6,447 nt of DNA from Candidatus Aerophobota bacterium. Lineage in GTDB: Bacteria; Aerophobota; Aerophobia; Aerophobales; Aerophobaceae. Position 1 is the stretch's first letter, and each line of letters starts with the position of its first letter. The translations under genes were made by a program, and so were the position numbers. The stretch is from contig DAOVGF010000079.1 in NCBI GenBank assembly GCA_030672545.1, positions 1 through 6,447 on the forward strand. The letters run 5' to 3'. This document shows positions 1 through 4,968 of the stretch, piece after piece. The notes under the pieces were generated by a model. That model made no database searches. It saw nothing but the letters and a program-made list of their open reading frames with translations, and was not told the DNA's origin.

Positions 1-456
1 CAGCCATATCGTCCGGAAAAAGAAGAAGGGGTGGCCCGCTTTGCTCCTTTGCCCAGGGAGGGAGTGGTGAAGATTACCCCCGGGATTATCTCGCCTGTTC
101 GGGGTAATGTTTCCTACCAGAGATCGGTGGGAGAATCAGAAGGATTGGGTTCAGGAGCAGGAGGCGAGGATGCTACTGGATTTCGATTCAAAGGATTGGG
201 AGGTCGTCGGGTTTTAAGGAAGGTCAAACCTGGTTATCCTGAGGAAGCAGAGAAGAAAGGAATCACCGGGAACTCAGTGCTCAAATTCTCAGTATTATTC
301 ACCGGCGAAGTTTTGGAAGTAACTGTTTTGAGGTCTTCTGGTTGGGCGGAGTTTGATCGAGCTGCCTCTCAGGCACTCAGGCGATTTTTGTTTTCACCCA
401 TTTCGGAAGACGAGGGCACCAAAGAGCACGAAGTAGAAGTCTTTTTTGGATTTTAA
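1..456 (+). CDS. TonB C-terminal domain protein (5' end outside window)
   Basis: The frame is open from the first base of the window, so the gene almost certainly begins upstream and a GTG at 31 is not its true start; about 151 residues are visible. The last ~80 residues match the TonB C-terminal fold: a VKPGYPEEAEKKG segment, then a strand with GNSVLKFSV, a G-E-V turn, VTVLRSSGWAEFDRAASQAL, and a final strand ending VEVFFGF. In this family the domain lies in the periplasm and contacts the TonB box of outer-membrane receptors, passing on energy from ExbB/ExbD at the inner membrane. The preceding ~65 residues are a low-complexity, Gly/Glu/Ser-rich linker, as expected for the periplasm-spanning part. 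The membrane anchor and Pro-rich region are not in view. A TonB-like protein with another role is possible. It is separated from the rest by a repeat-filled gap and is probably not part of the aryl-CoA ligase cluster. Confidence 0.85.
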   Translation, partial: QPYRPEKEEGVARFAPLPREGVVKITPGIISPVRGNVSYQRSVGESEGLGSGAGGEDATGFRFKGLGGRRVLRKVKPGYPEEAEKKGITGNSVLKFSVLFTGEVLEVTVLRSSGWAEFDRAASQALRRFLFSPISEDEGTKEHEVEVFFGF

Positions 457-479
457 AAAGAGAACCATCCCCTTTTCTC
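455..479. repeat. GAGAACCRTCCCCTTTT-type interspersed repeat, copy 1
   Basis: The core GAGAACCATCCCCTTTT lies directly after (and touching) the TonB-like stop codon, preceded by an A run. A second copy with one base different (GAGAACCGTCCCCTTTT) lies at 2622-2638. A weak GAGAA/TTCTC hairpin (460-464 with 475-479) can form. It might help end the upstream transcript, but it is not a canonical terminator. The similar A-run/core/T-run layout of both copies argues for a dispersed repeat family. Confidence 0.7.
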
Positions 480-498
480 CAAACGAACCAAATGAACC
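479..498. repeat. Short AACGAAC/AATGAAC-type repeat tract
   Basis: The tract reads CCAAACGAACCAAATGAACC, two ~10-bp units. The decamer CCAAACGAAC recurs exactly at 5691-5700, inside the start of the MerR gene, so this is a dispersed family. Confidence 0.6.
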
Positions 499-509
499 AA
501 TAGGTGTAG

Positions 510-527
510 GGGAGGCTTTAGCCTCCC
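510..527. repeat. Perfect 7-bp hairpin repeat with TTTA loop, copy 1
   Basis: GGGAGGC, a TTTA loop, then GCCTCCC form a perfect stem. An identical 18-base hairpin sits at 2531-2548, and a sequence-variant hairpin with the same loop at 2566-2583. No T-run follows, so an intrinsic terminator is unlikely; a REP-like palindromic element is the better reading. Confidence 0.8.
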
Positions 528-530
528 ACT

Positions 531-570
531 GTCATTGCGAGCCTACCCTTTGGTAGGCGTGGCAATCTCG
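531..570. repeat. GTCATTGCGAG...GTGGCAATCTCG composite palindrome
   Basis: An outer imperfect pairing (ATTGC at 534-538 with GCAAT at 562-566) encloses a perfect inner hairpin: GCCTACC (541-547), loop CTTT, GGTAGGC (552-558). The two ends of the element recur separately at 2507-2516 (GTGGCAATCT) and 2595-2605 (GTCATTGCGAG). This is the only apparently complete copy in the window. Similar GTCATTGCGAG...GCAATCTC repeats are known from many bacterial genomes. Confidence 0.75.
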
Positions 571-591
571 GGTTTTGGTGATGTTGGTCTT

Positions 592-640
592 AACGAGATA
601 AACGGACGCACGGAATCAACGGTTTCAACGGAATAAACGA
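592..640. repeat. Tandem ~9-11 bp AACG-ended repeat tract
   Basis: The tract is made of imperfect units ending in AACG(G): AACGAGATAAACGG, GGAATCAACGG, TTTCAACGG, AATAAACGAGG. The 15-mer AACGAGATAAACGGA at 592-606 recurs exactly at 5716-5730, and GGAATCAACG at 612-621 recurs at 5701-5710. It runs up to the ribosome-binding site of the phenylacetate-CoA ligase gene. Confidence 0.7.
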
Positions 641-644
641 GGAA
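639..644 (+). promoter_or_regulatory. Ribosome-binding site of paaK-1
   Basis: GAGGAA lies 7 bases before the ATG at 652 and fixes this start. It is formed by the last AACGAGG unit of the adjoining repeat tract plus a GGAACTAAA segment (641-649) that also occurs ahead of both hicB genes. Confidence 0.65.
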
Positions 645-651
645 CTAAAAC

Positions 652-1953
652 ATGATTTGGAATGAGAAATACGAGTGTATGGGAAGAGAGGAGTTAGAGA
701 AGTTACAACTCGAAAGATTGCAAAGGGTCATTTCTCGAGTATACAATATACTTCCCTTTTATCGGGAAAGATTTCAGGAAAAGGGAGTTTCCCCAGGAGA
801 TTTAAAATCTCTCCCGGATCTGGCTGAGTTTCCTTTTGTTAGTAAATCCGATTTGCGCCAGGGCTATCCCTTTGGTTTTTTCGCTGTTCCTTCCCGGGAA
901 ATTTTGGAAGTTCATAGTTCTTCAGGTACTACCGGAAAGCCGGTGGTAGATGGTTATACCCGGGGAGATTTAGAAATCTGGTCAGAGGTTATGGCCAGAG
1001 CACTGTTTTGTGCTGGAGCCACCAAGAAAGATATTATCCACAATGCTTATGGATATGGTCTATTTACCGGTGGTCTGGGAGTTCATTACGGTGCCCGCCG
1101 AATAGGAGCCAAGATCATTCCTGTTTCCGGAGGACAAACTCGGCGTCAGGTGATGATTATGCAGGACTTCGGTTCAACGGTTTTGACCTGTACTCCCTCT
1201 TATGCTCTTCATATTGCTGAGGTGGCAGAAGAAATGGGAGTTGATTTGAAATCTCTTTCCCTGAAGGTAGGGATTTTCGGGGCGGAAGCCTGGTCAGAAA
1301 ATATGCGCCGGGAAATAGAGCCTCGTCTGGGGATAGATGCGGTAGATATTTATGGTCTAACCGAAGTCATTGGTCCGGGAGTGGCTCAGGAATGTCTGAA
1401 AAAAAAGGGTCTTCATATATTTGAAGACCATTTCTTACCGGAGATAATCAATCCTGAGACCGGTGAGGTTCTTCCTCCGGGAGAAGAAGGCGAGCTGATT
1501 ATCACCACCCTCACCCGGGAAGCTCTTTGTCTGGTGCGCTACCGAACCGGTGACATTACCAGTATTACTTATGAGCCCTGTGCCTGTGGGCGAACTTTAG
1601 CTCGCATTTCTAAGATTAAAGGGCGCACTGACGATATGCTTATTATCAGGGGAGTTAATCTGTTTCCCTCTCAGATTGAAAATGTCCTGATGCGTATAGA
1701 CGAAACTGAGCCTCATTATCAGCTCGTTCTGGAAAGAAAGAAAGGTCTTGACGAGCTCACCGTGGAGGTTGAAGCCCGCCCGGGAATATTTTTTGATGAG
1801 GTGAGGAAACTGGAGGAAATTGAAAAGAGGATTGCTCGGGAGATAGAAGCAGAGTTAAGCCTGCGGGTAGGGGTAAGGCTGGTTGAGCCCCGGAGGATTG
1901 AAAGAAGCACCGGTAAGGCCAAGCGGGTTATTGATAAGCGTCAATTAAAATAA
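652..1953 (+). CDS. paaK: Phenylacetate-CoA ligase (PaaK-1)
   Basis: Adenylate-forming enzyme expected to convert phenylacetate (or a related aryl acid), ATP and CoA to the aryl-CoA, AMP and PPi in the cytoplasm. At 433 residues it is full length for PaaK. Visible motifs in order: ATP-binding loop SSSGTTGKP (89-97); GYGLFTGGLGVHYGA (134-148) and PVSGG (157-161), typical of true PaaK; TPSYAL (181-186); YGLTE (234-238); YRTGD (297-301); a CACGRT cysteine pair (310-315); RGVNLFPSQIE (333-343); and the C-terminal STGKAKRVID (419-428) carrying the lysine expected to act in adenylation. The start is supported by GAGGAA 7 bases upstream. A paralogue lies at 3666-4961. In anaerobes such ligases often work with 2-oxoacid:ferredoxin oxidoreductases on aromatic amino acid products, but no oxidoreductase gene is in view. 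The exact substrate (phenylacetate, indoleacetate, hydroxyphenylacetate) cannot be read from the sequence. Confidence 0.93.
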   Translation: MIWNEKYECMGREELEKLQLERLQRVISRVYNILPFYRERFQEKGVSPGDLKSLPDLAEFPFVSKSDLRQGYPFGFFAVPSREILEVHSSSGTTGKPVVDGYTRGDLEIWSEVMARALFCAGATKKDIIHNAYGYGLFTGGLGVHYGARRIGAKIIPVSGGQTRRQVMIMQDFGSTVLTCTPSYALHIAEVAEEMGVDLKSLSLKVGIFGAEAWSENMRREIEPRLGIDAVDIYGLTEVIGPGVAQECLKKKGLHIFEDHFLPEIINPETGEVLPPGEEGELIITTLTREALCLVRYRTGDITSITYEPCACGRTLARISKIKGRTDDMLIIRGVNLFPSQIENVLMRIDETEPHYQLVLERKKGLDELTVEVEARPGIFFDEVRKLEEIEKRIAREIEAELSLRVGVRLVEPRRIERSTGKAKRVIDKRQLK

Positions 1954-1961
1954 CAGGTTGT

Positions 1962-2000
1962 GGCTACCCTTTTGTCATGGCCGGTAGCGCAGGAACTAAA
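1962..2000. repeat. Degenerate repeat remnant between paaK-1 and hicB-1
   Basis: GGCTACCCTTTT resembles GCCTACCCTTTG in the palindrome at 541-552. CGGTAGCGCAGG resembles CGGTAGGCGCAGG at 2560-2571 with one base missing. GCTACC (1963-1968) can pair with GGTAGC (1983-1988). It looks like a decayed copy of the hairpin repeats found in the two larger gaps. No promoter is evident in this 70-base gap. Confidence 0.4.
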
Positions 2001-2023
2001 GAGAAGCAAGATTCGAGGTTACC

Positions 2024-2251
2024 ATGGAACTTAAGCGTATCATCATAACTGCCGAACTAATCGAAGAACAGGAGGGGGGCTACACTGTCTATTGTCCGGA
2101 ACTTGACATCTACACACAGGGTGATGACGTTGAGGATGCTCTCGCCAACTTAAAGGAAGCAGCAGAACTCCATATAGAGGAAGTAGGACTTGGGGCGGTA
2201 AGGTTAAGGAAGGTTGAACGCAGGGAACTGGAACTAAGGATTAATGCCTAA
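2024..2251 (+). CDS. hicB: HicB-family antitoxin (first HicBA pair)
   Basis: A 75-residue protein of the HicB/UPF0150 fold: an initial strand (RIIITAELIEEQEGG), the signature GGYTVYCPELDIYTQGDD (18-35), then the helix VEDALANLKEAAELHIEEVG (36-55). HicB binds and blocks the toxic RNase HicA. The chain stops soon after the core fold, with no obvious C-terminal helix-turn-helix or ribbon-helix-helix domain, so autoregulation by HicB alone is doubtful. The stop overlaps the hicA start by 8 bases (ATGCCTAA), indicating translational coupling. Gene order is antitoxin first, the reverse of E. coli hicAB but common elsewhere. A weak GAGG at 2015-2018 precedes the ATG. The pair is wedged between the PaaK and ACT genes, 70 bases after PaaK, and may be cotranscribed with them. 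Confidence 0.85.
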   Translation: MELKRIIITAELIEEQEGGYTVYCPELDIYTQGDDVEDALANLKEAAELHIEEVGLGAVRLRKVERRELELRINA

Positions 2252-2477
2252 GCTTCCGAGGATTACTGGAGAAGAATTGCTGGCAGTTTTGGAGAAGGAA
2301 GGCTTTCGAAGAGTAAGACGACACGGAAGTCATCTACAAGTGAAGAAGTATGTTAATGACCGGAAGATTACTTTTCCTGTGCCTGTCCACCGAGGAAAGA
2401 TCTTGAAACCGGGAACACTTAAAGGAATACTTAGGAAGGCGGAAATTACCGTTGACCGCTTGATAGAGTTGCTTTAG
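2244..2477 (+). CDS. hicA: HicA-family mRNA interferase toxin (first HicBA pair)
   Basis: A 77-residue protein with the double-stranded RNA-binding-like HicA/YcfA fold. Visible features are GEELLAVLEKEGFRRVRRHGSH (9-30), with the conserved catalytic histidine at residue 30 in the GSH motif; FPVPVHRG (44-51), carrying the second family motif P-x-H; and LKPGTLKGILRKAEITVDRLIELL at the C-terminus. All family hallmarks are intact, so it is expected to be an active, translation-independent mRNA cleaver held in check by the HicB encoded just upstream. The ATG lies inside the end of hicB (8-base overlap), which points to coupled translation. The following 179 bases are filled with repeats. Confidence 0.87.
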   Translation: MPKLPRITGEELLAVLEKEGFRRVRRHGSHLQVKKYVNDRKITFPVPVHRGKILKPGTLKGILRKAEITVDRLIELL

Positions 2478-2506
2478 ATGCAAATTATTGCCCGGCTGAG
2501 TCCAAG

Positions 2507-2516
2507 GTGGCAATCT
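2507..2516. repeat. Partial GTGGCAATCT repeat end
   Basis: GTGGCAATCT is identical to 559-568, the right end of the composite palindrome in the first gap. The rest of that element is absent here; only its left end is found, further downstream at 2595-2605. Confidence 0.45.
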
Positions 2517-2530
2517 TGAATCCCGGGTAG

Positions 2531-2548
2531 GGGAGGCTTTAGCCTCCC
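2531..2548. repeat. Perfect 7-bp hairpin repeat with TTTA loop, copy 2
   Basis: GGGAGGC/TTTA/GCCTCCC, identical to 510-527. The preceding GTAG is also shared by both copies, so the repeat unit is at least GTAGGGGAGGC plus loop and right arm. No T-run follows. Confidence 0.8.
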
Positions 2549-2565
2549 TGTTGTGAGGCGGTAGG

Positions 2566-2583
2566 CGCAGGCTTTAGCCTGCG
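2566..2583. repeat. Variant hairpin repeat with compensatory stem changes
   Basis: CGCAGGC, TTTA loop, GCCTGCG. Relative to the neighbouring GGGAGGC/GCCTCCC hairpin, the stem differs at two positions on one arm and the matching positions on the other arm, so base pairing is kept. It lies 17 bases after the GGGAGGC hairpin, giving a double-hairpin array. Confidence 0.75.
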
Positions 2584-2594
2584 TTCATTGATCT

Positions 2595-2640
2595 GTCATT
2601 GCGAGGAGCACAGGAAAAAAAGAGAACCGTCCCCTTTTTT
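2595..2640. repeat. GTCATTGCGAG end plus GAGAACCRTCCCC repeat, copy 2
   Basis: GTCATTGCGAG (2595-2605) matches 531-541, followed by GAGAACCGTCCCCTTTT (2622-2638), which matches 460-476 with one substitution. Here the core is flanked by an A run (2615-2621) and a T run (2635-2640), which can pair as AAAAAAG with CTTTTTT. It ends 16 bases before the ACT gene start, so it could affect that gene's transcription. Confidence 0.6.
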
Positions 2641-2644
2641 AGAT

Positions 2645-2650
2645 AGGAGA
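2645..2650 (+). promoter_or_regulatory. Ribosome-binding site of the first ACT gene
   Basis: AGGAGA lies 6 bases before the ATG at 2657. It decides the start: the frame stays open back to 2588, but that stretch is repeat sequence and has no comparable signal. Confidence 0.75.
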
Positions 2651-2656
2651 ATAACT

Positions 2657-3088
2657 ATGGCTGTCAATCAAGTTTCTGTATTTCTGGAAAACAAGGTGGG
2701 GAGATTAGCTGAGGTTACCCGGATCCTGGGAGAAAAGGGAGTTAATATCCGGGCCCTTTCTATTGCTGATACTACTGAATTTGGTATTCTTCGTATGATC
2801 CTCACCCGACCGGATGAGGTTCGTGGTATCCTGGAGGAAGCAGGTTTTACCGTATCGGAAACGGAAGTAATTGTAGTGGAAGTTCCTGATGAGCCGGGTG
2901 GGTTGGCCAAGGTTCTGTCCAGTTTGAGGGAAGCCCAAATTAATATGGAGTATCTATATGCTTTTGTGGCCCCCCAGGGAAAGAACGCTCTGGTAGTGAT
3001 GAAAGTGGAGAAGATAGAAGAGGCCCGAGAGTTGTTAGAGGAAAAGAAGGTAAAGATTCTCACTTCCCGGGAGATTGAGACTCTGTAA
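2657..3088 (+). CDS. Tandem ACT-domain amino-acid-binding protein (ACT-1)
   Basis: A 143-residue protein made of two ACT domains and little else. The first (about 4-70) starts VNQVSVFLENKVGRLAEVTRIL and continues VNIRALSIADTTEFGILRMIL. The second (about 72-140) starts VIVVEVPDEPGGLAKVLSSL and continues INMEYLYAFV. ACT domains usually bind amino acids or similar small ligands at domain interfaces. With no catalytic domain attached, a sensor or regulatory-subunit role is inferred, for example responding to aromatic amino acids or aryl acids handled by the neighbouring PaaK enzymes. Pairing of stand-alone ACT proteins with PaaK-type ligases is recurrent in anaerobes. A clearly related paralogue begins at 6172, sharing the ENKxGxL, INIRA and DEPGGL signatures. 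The start at 2657 is preferred over upstream starts because of the AGGAGA and because the fold begins there. Confidence 0.87.
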   Translation: MAVNQVSVFLENKVGRLAEVTRILGEKGVNIRALSIADTTEFGILRMILTRPDEVRGILEEAGFTVSETEVIVVEVPDEPGGLAKVLSSLREAQINMEYLYAFVAPQGKNALVVMKVEKIEEARELLEEKKVKILTSREIETL

Positions 3089-3104
3089 GCAGACAAACGG
3101 AACT

Positions 3105-3110
3105 AAGGAG
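3105..3110 (+). promoter_or_regulatory. Ribosome-binding site of hicB-2
   Basis: AAGGAG lies 5 bases before a GTG at 3116 and supports that non-ATG start. It is part of GGAACTAAGGAGAA (3099-3112), which matches the leader of the first hicB (1992-2005) at 13 of 14 bases. Confidence 0.7.
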
Positions 3111-3115
3111 AAAAG

Positions 3116-3382
3116 GTGACAAAGATTACCTTTAAGGTTGAGGTATTTAGGGAGGGGAATGTGTATGTGGCCATTTGTCCCGAACTAGACGTATCAAGCT
3201 TTGGAGATACTGTTGATGAGGCAAAGAAATCCTTGCTTGAGGCTGTCGAAGCATTCTTGGAAGAGTGTGAAAGAATGGGAACATTGGAGGAGGTTTTAGA
3301 GGAAGCGGGATTCACGAAAGGAAAAGAGATGTGGGTGCCACGAGAGCCTATCACAGAAGAGAAAGTAGCCTTACCTTTTTAA
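3116..3382 (+). CDS. hicB: HicB-family antitoxin (second HicBA pair)
   Basis: An 88-residue HicB-fold protein beginning with GTG. It shows a first strand ITFKVEVFREGN, the signature VYVAICPELDVSSFGDTVDEA (17-36), and the helix KKSLLEAVEAFLEECERMG (37-55), then LEEVLEEAGF and a short tail (WVPREP) of the kind seen in longer HicB proteins. It should neutralise the HicA-like product encoded 6 bases downstream. It differs clearly from the first HicB in the window, so the two pairs are separate acquisitions or old duplicates rather than a recent duplication. No DNA-binding domain is obvious. It lies 27 bases after the ACT gene and is probably cotranscribed with it. Confidence 0.85.
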   Translation: MTKITFKVEVFREGNVYVAICPELDVSSFGDTVDEAKKSLLEAVEAFLEECERMGTLEEVLEEAGFTKGKEMWVPREPITEEKVALPF

Positions 3383-3388
3383 GAAAGT

Positions 3389-3631
3389 ATGATGAGCAGA
3401 AGGATTACCCCTGTTCCTCACACTGTTCTCCTAAAGGTTTTTGAGATGGATGGTTTCGCTGTGGTGAGGAGAAAGGGAGACCACATAATAATGACAAAAC
3501 CGGGAGTTAGACGGCCACTTGTTATTAAAAGTAGCTCAAAACCCGTGCCAGTAACACATATCCGTACAAACATGGCAACAGCAGGTATGAGCAGAGAGTA
3601 TTATTTTCAACTTTTGGAAAAGGTAGGGTGA
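3389..3631 (+). CDS. hicA: HicA-family toxin, divergent (second HicBA pair)
   Basis: An 80-residue HicA/YcfA-like protein. The N-terminal helix and strand (VPHTVLLKVFEMDGFAVVRRKGDH) match the family, with the presumed catalytic histidine at residue 32 in a GDH motif where the first HicA has GSH. The following strands read IIMTKPGVRRPLVIKSSSKPVPVTH, then IRTNMATAGMSREYYFQLLEK. The usual P-x-H-x-G-x-L-x-x-G-T-L stretch is replaced by PVPVTHIRTNMATAGMS, so this is a divergent subfamily member; related forms with GDH are known. It starts with two consecutive ATG codons (3389, 3392); either could be used. It ends 34 bases before the second PaaK gene. Activity is likely but less certain than for the first HicA. 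Confidence 0.78.
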   Translation: MMSRRITPVPHTVLLKVFEMDGFAVVRRKGDHIIMTKPGVRRPLVIKSSSKPVPVTHIRTNMATAGMSREYYFQLLEKVG

Positions 3632-3665
3632 AGTAAGGCAGTAATTGACAGGCCAGATAGACTAA

Positions 3666-4961
3666 ATGGATGAGATAATCGAGTTTATTCCCTTAGACAA
3701 GCTAAAGGAGCTGCAGGTTTCCCGGCTAAAGGGTGTGATAGAGAGAGTTTACCAGGGGTCTGATTTCTACCAAAAGCTTTTTCAAGAAAATAACCTTCAT
3801 CCTTCCCAAATTACCTCACTGGAAGACATTCTTAGATTTCCCTTGGTTACCCGGGCAGACCTGCGGGCTAATTTCCCCTACGGTTTTCTCTCTGTAAGCC
3901 TGGAAGAAGTAGTCCGGCTTCACACTTCCACCGGAACCACCGGTAAACCCAAGGCCATTTTCTTCACGCAAAATGATATAGAAGCTTCCGCAAAATTAAT
4001 TGCCCGCTCTATGAAGCTCACCGGAGCCCGCCCGGGAGATGTATTCCAGAATATGATGAGTTACGGTCTTTTTACTGGTGGGCTAATCTTTCATTACGGA
4101 GCCGAAAAACTTGGTCTTCTGGTAATCCCGGCGGGAACAGGAAATACAGAAAGGCAAATTGGACTGATGCGGGATTTCCAAACCACCATTGTTCACCTTA
4201 CTCCCACTTACGCTCTCTATTTAGCCGATGTGATAGAGGACCTGGGCTTAAATCCCCGGGATGATCTGCATCTTCGTCTGGCTTATCTGGGGGCTGAGCC
4301 TCATTCAGAGGAAACCAGAGCCCGGGTGGAGGAAATTTTCGGGATAAAGGCTTATAACTCTTATGGACTCTCGGAAATGAATGGTCCGGGAGTGGCTTTT
4401 GAATGTCCTTACCAGCAAGGAATGCACCTCTGGGAAGATAGTTTTCTTATGGAAATAATTGATCCCGACACCGGTGAGCCTCGCCGGGAAGGTGAAGAGG
4501 GAGAGCTAATTCTTACCAGCCTCAACCGGGAAGCTATGCCCATTATTCGCTATCGCACCGGAGATTTAACCTATATCTATCCGGAGAGCTGCCCCTGCGG
4601 ACGAACTCACCGCCGGATAGCCCGTATAAGGGGTCGGGTAGATGATATGTTTATTCTCAAAGGAGTTAACGTTTTTCCCTCAGAAGTGGAGAGAATTTTA
4701 ATGGGTATGCCGGAAGTGGGAAGAAATTATCAGATTGTTCTGGAAAGAGAGAAAAGTAAAGATAAAATGCGGGTGAGGGTAGAGGTAGAGAAAAGGTTTT
4801 TTGATGGATCCCTGCCGCACCTTAGAGGTCTGGAACAGCGAATTAAGTCTAAAATAAAGAGCGAGATCCTAATTACTCCGGAGATAGAATTGATTGAACC
4901 CGGCTCACTGCCCAGAACTTCCGGAAAGTCAAGGCGAGTTATTGACCAGCGCCGGATATAA
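3666..4961 (+). CDS. paaK: Phenylacetate-CoA ligase paralogue (PaaK-2)
   Basis: A 431-residue ligase of the same family as the gene at 652, with obvious colinear similarity throughout. Motifs: STGTTGKP (88-95), SYGLFTGGLIFHYGA (132-146), LTPTYAL (178-184), YGLSE (233-237), YRTGD (296-300), CPCGRT (309-314), KGVNVFPSEVE (332-342) and a C-terminal TSGKSRRVID (418-427) with the expected adenylation lysine. It departs from PaaK-1 in the substrate-side segments: PAGTGNTERQ replaces PVSGGQTRRQ, YGLSEMNGPG replaces YGLTEVIGPG, and SYGLF replaces GYGLF. A different aryl acid preference is therefore plausible, though inferred. No strong ribosome-binding site precedes the ATG at 3666, so translation may depend on coupling to the upstream hicA 34 bases away. 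Its last codons overlap a direct repeat (4952-4968) that leads into the mntA gene. Confidence 0.9.
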   Translation: MDEIIEFIPLDKLKELQVSRLKGVIERVYQGSDFYQKLFQENNLHPSQITSLEDILRFPLVTRADLRANFPYGFLSVSLEEVVRLHTSTGTTGKPKAIFFTQNDIEASAKLIARSMKLTGARPGDVFQNMMSYGLFTGGLIFHYGAEKLGLLVIPAGTGNTERQIGLMRDFQTTIVHLTPTYALYLADVIEDLGLNPRDDLHLRLAYLGAEPHSEETRARVEEIFGIKAYNSYGLSEMNGPGVAFECPYQQGMHLWEDSFLMEIIDPDTGEPRREGEEGELILTSLNREAMPIIRYRTGDLTYIYPESCPCGRTHRRIARIRGRVDDMFILKGVNVFPSEVERILMGMPEVGRNYQIVLEREKSKDKMRVRVEVEKRFFDGSLPHLRGLEQRIKSKIKSEILITPEIELIEPGSLPRTSGKSRRVIDQRRI

Positions 4962-4968
4962 CCAAATG
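4952..4968. repeat. 17-bp direct repeat, left copy (flanks mntA-hepT)
   Basis: CCGGATATAACCAAATG matches 5671-5687 (CCGGATATAATCAAATG) at 16 of 17 bases. The left copy encodes the last residues and stop of PaaK-2 and its final ATG is the first start codon candidate of mntA. Confidence 0.7.

Noticed and set aside
510..527. GC-rich hairpins as intrinsic terminators
   Set aside because: Neither the copy at 510-527 nor those at 2531-2548 and 2566-2583 is followed by a T-run, and identical copies recur, so dispersed repeats explain them better.
592..640. CRISPR-like array of short repeats
   Set aside because: Units are only 9-11 bp and directly abutting, with no spacers of constant length and no cas genes nearby.
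2588..2656. N-terminal extension of the ACT-1 reading frame back to an ATG at 2588
   Set aside because: The added 23 residues are encoded by the GTCATTGCGAG and GAGAACCRTCCCC repeats, lack a ribosome-binding site, and precede a good AGGAGA plus ATG at 2657 where the ACT fold begins.
2668..3096. Long antisense reading frame (142 codons) opposite ACT-1
   Set aside because: The + strand encodes a clear tandem ACT protein with a ribosome-binding site; the antisense product has a Ser/Thr/Arg-rich shadow composition and no recognisable domain.
3645..3668. TTGACA resembling a -35 box ahead of PaaK-2
   Set aside because: A -10 box at the normal 16-18 base spacing would fall at or inside the start codon region, and none is present there.
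4894..4965. TTG start that would extend mntA into the end of PaaK-2
   Set aside because: The added residues are an out-of-frame reading of PaaK-2 codons and do not belong to the minimal nucleotidyltransferase fold; ATG at 4966 or 4975 gives the usual N-terminus.
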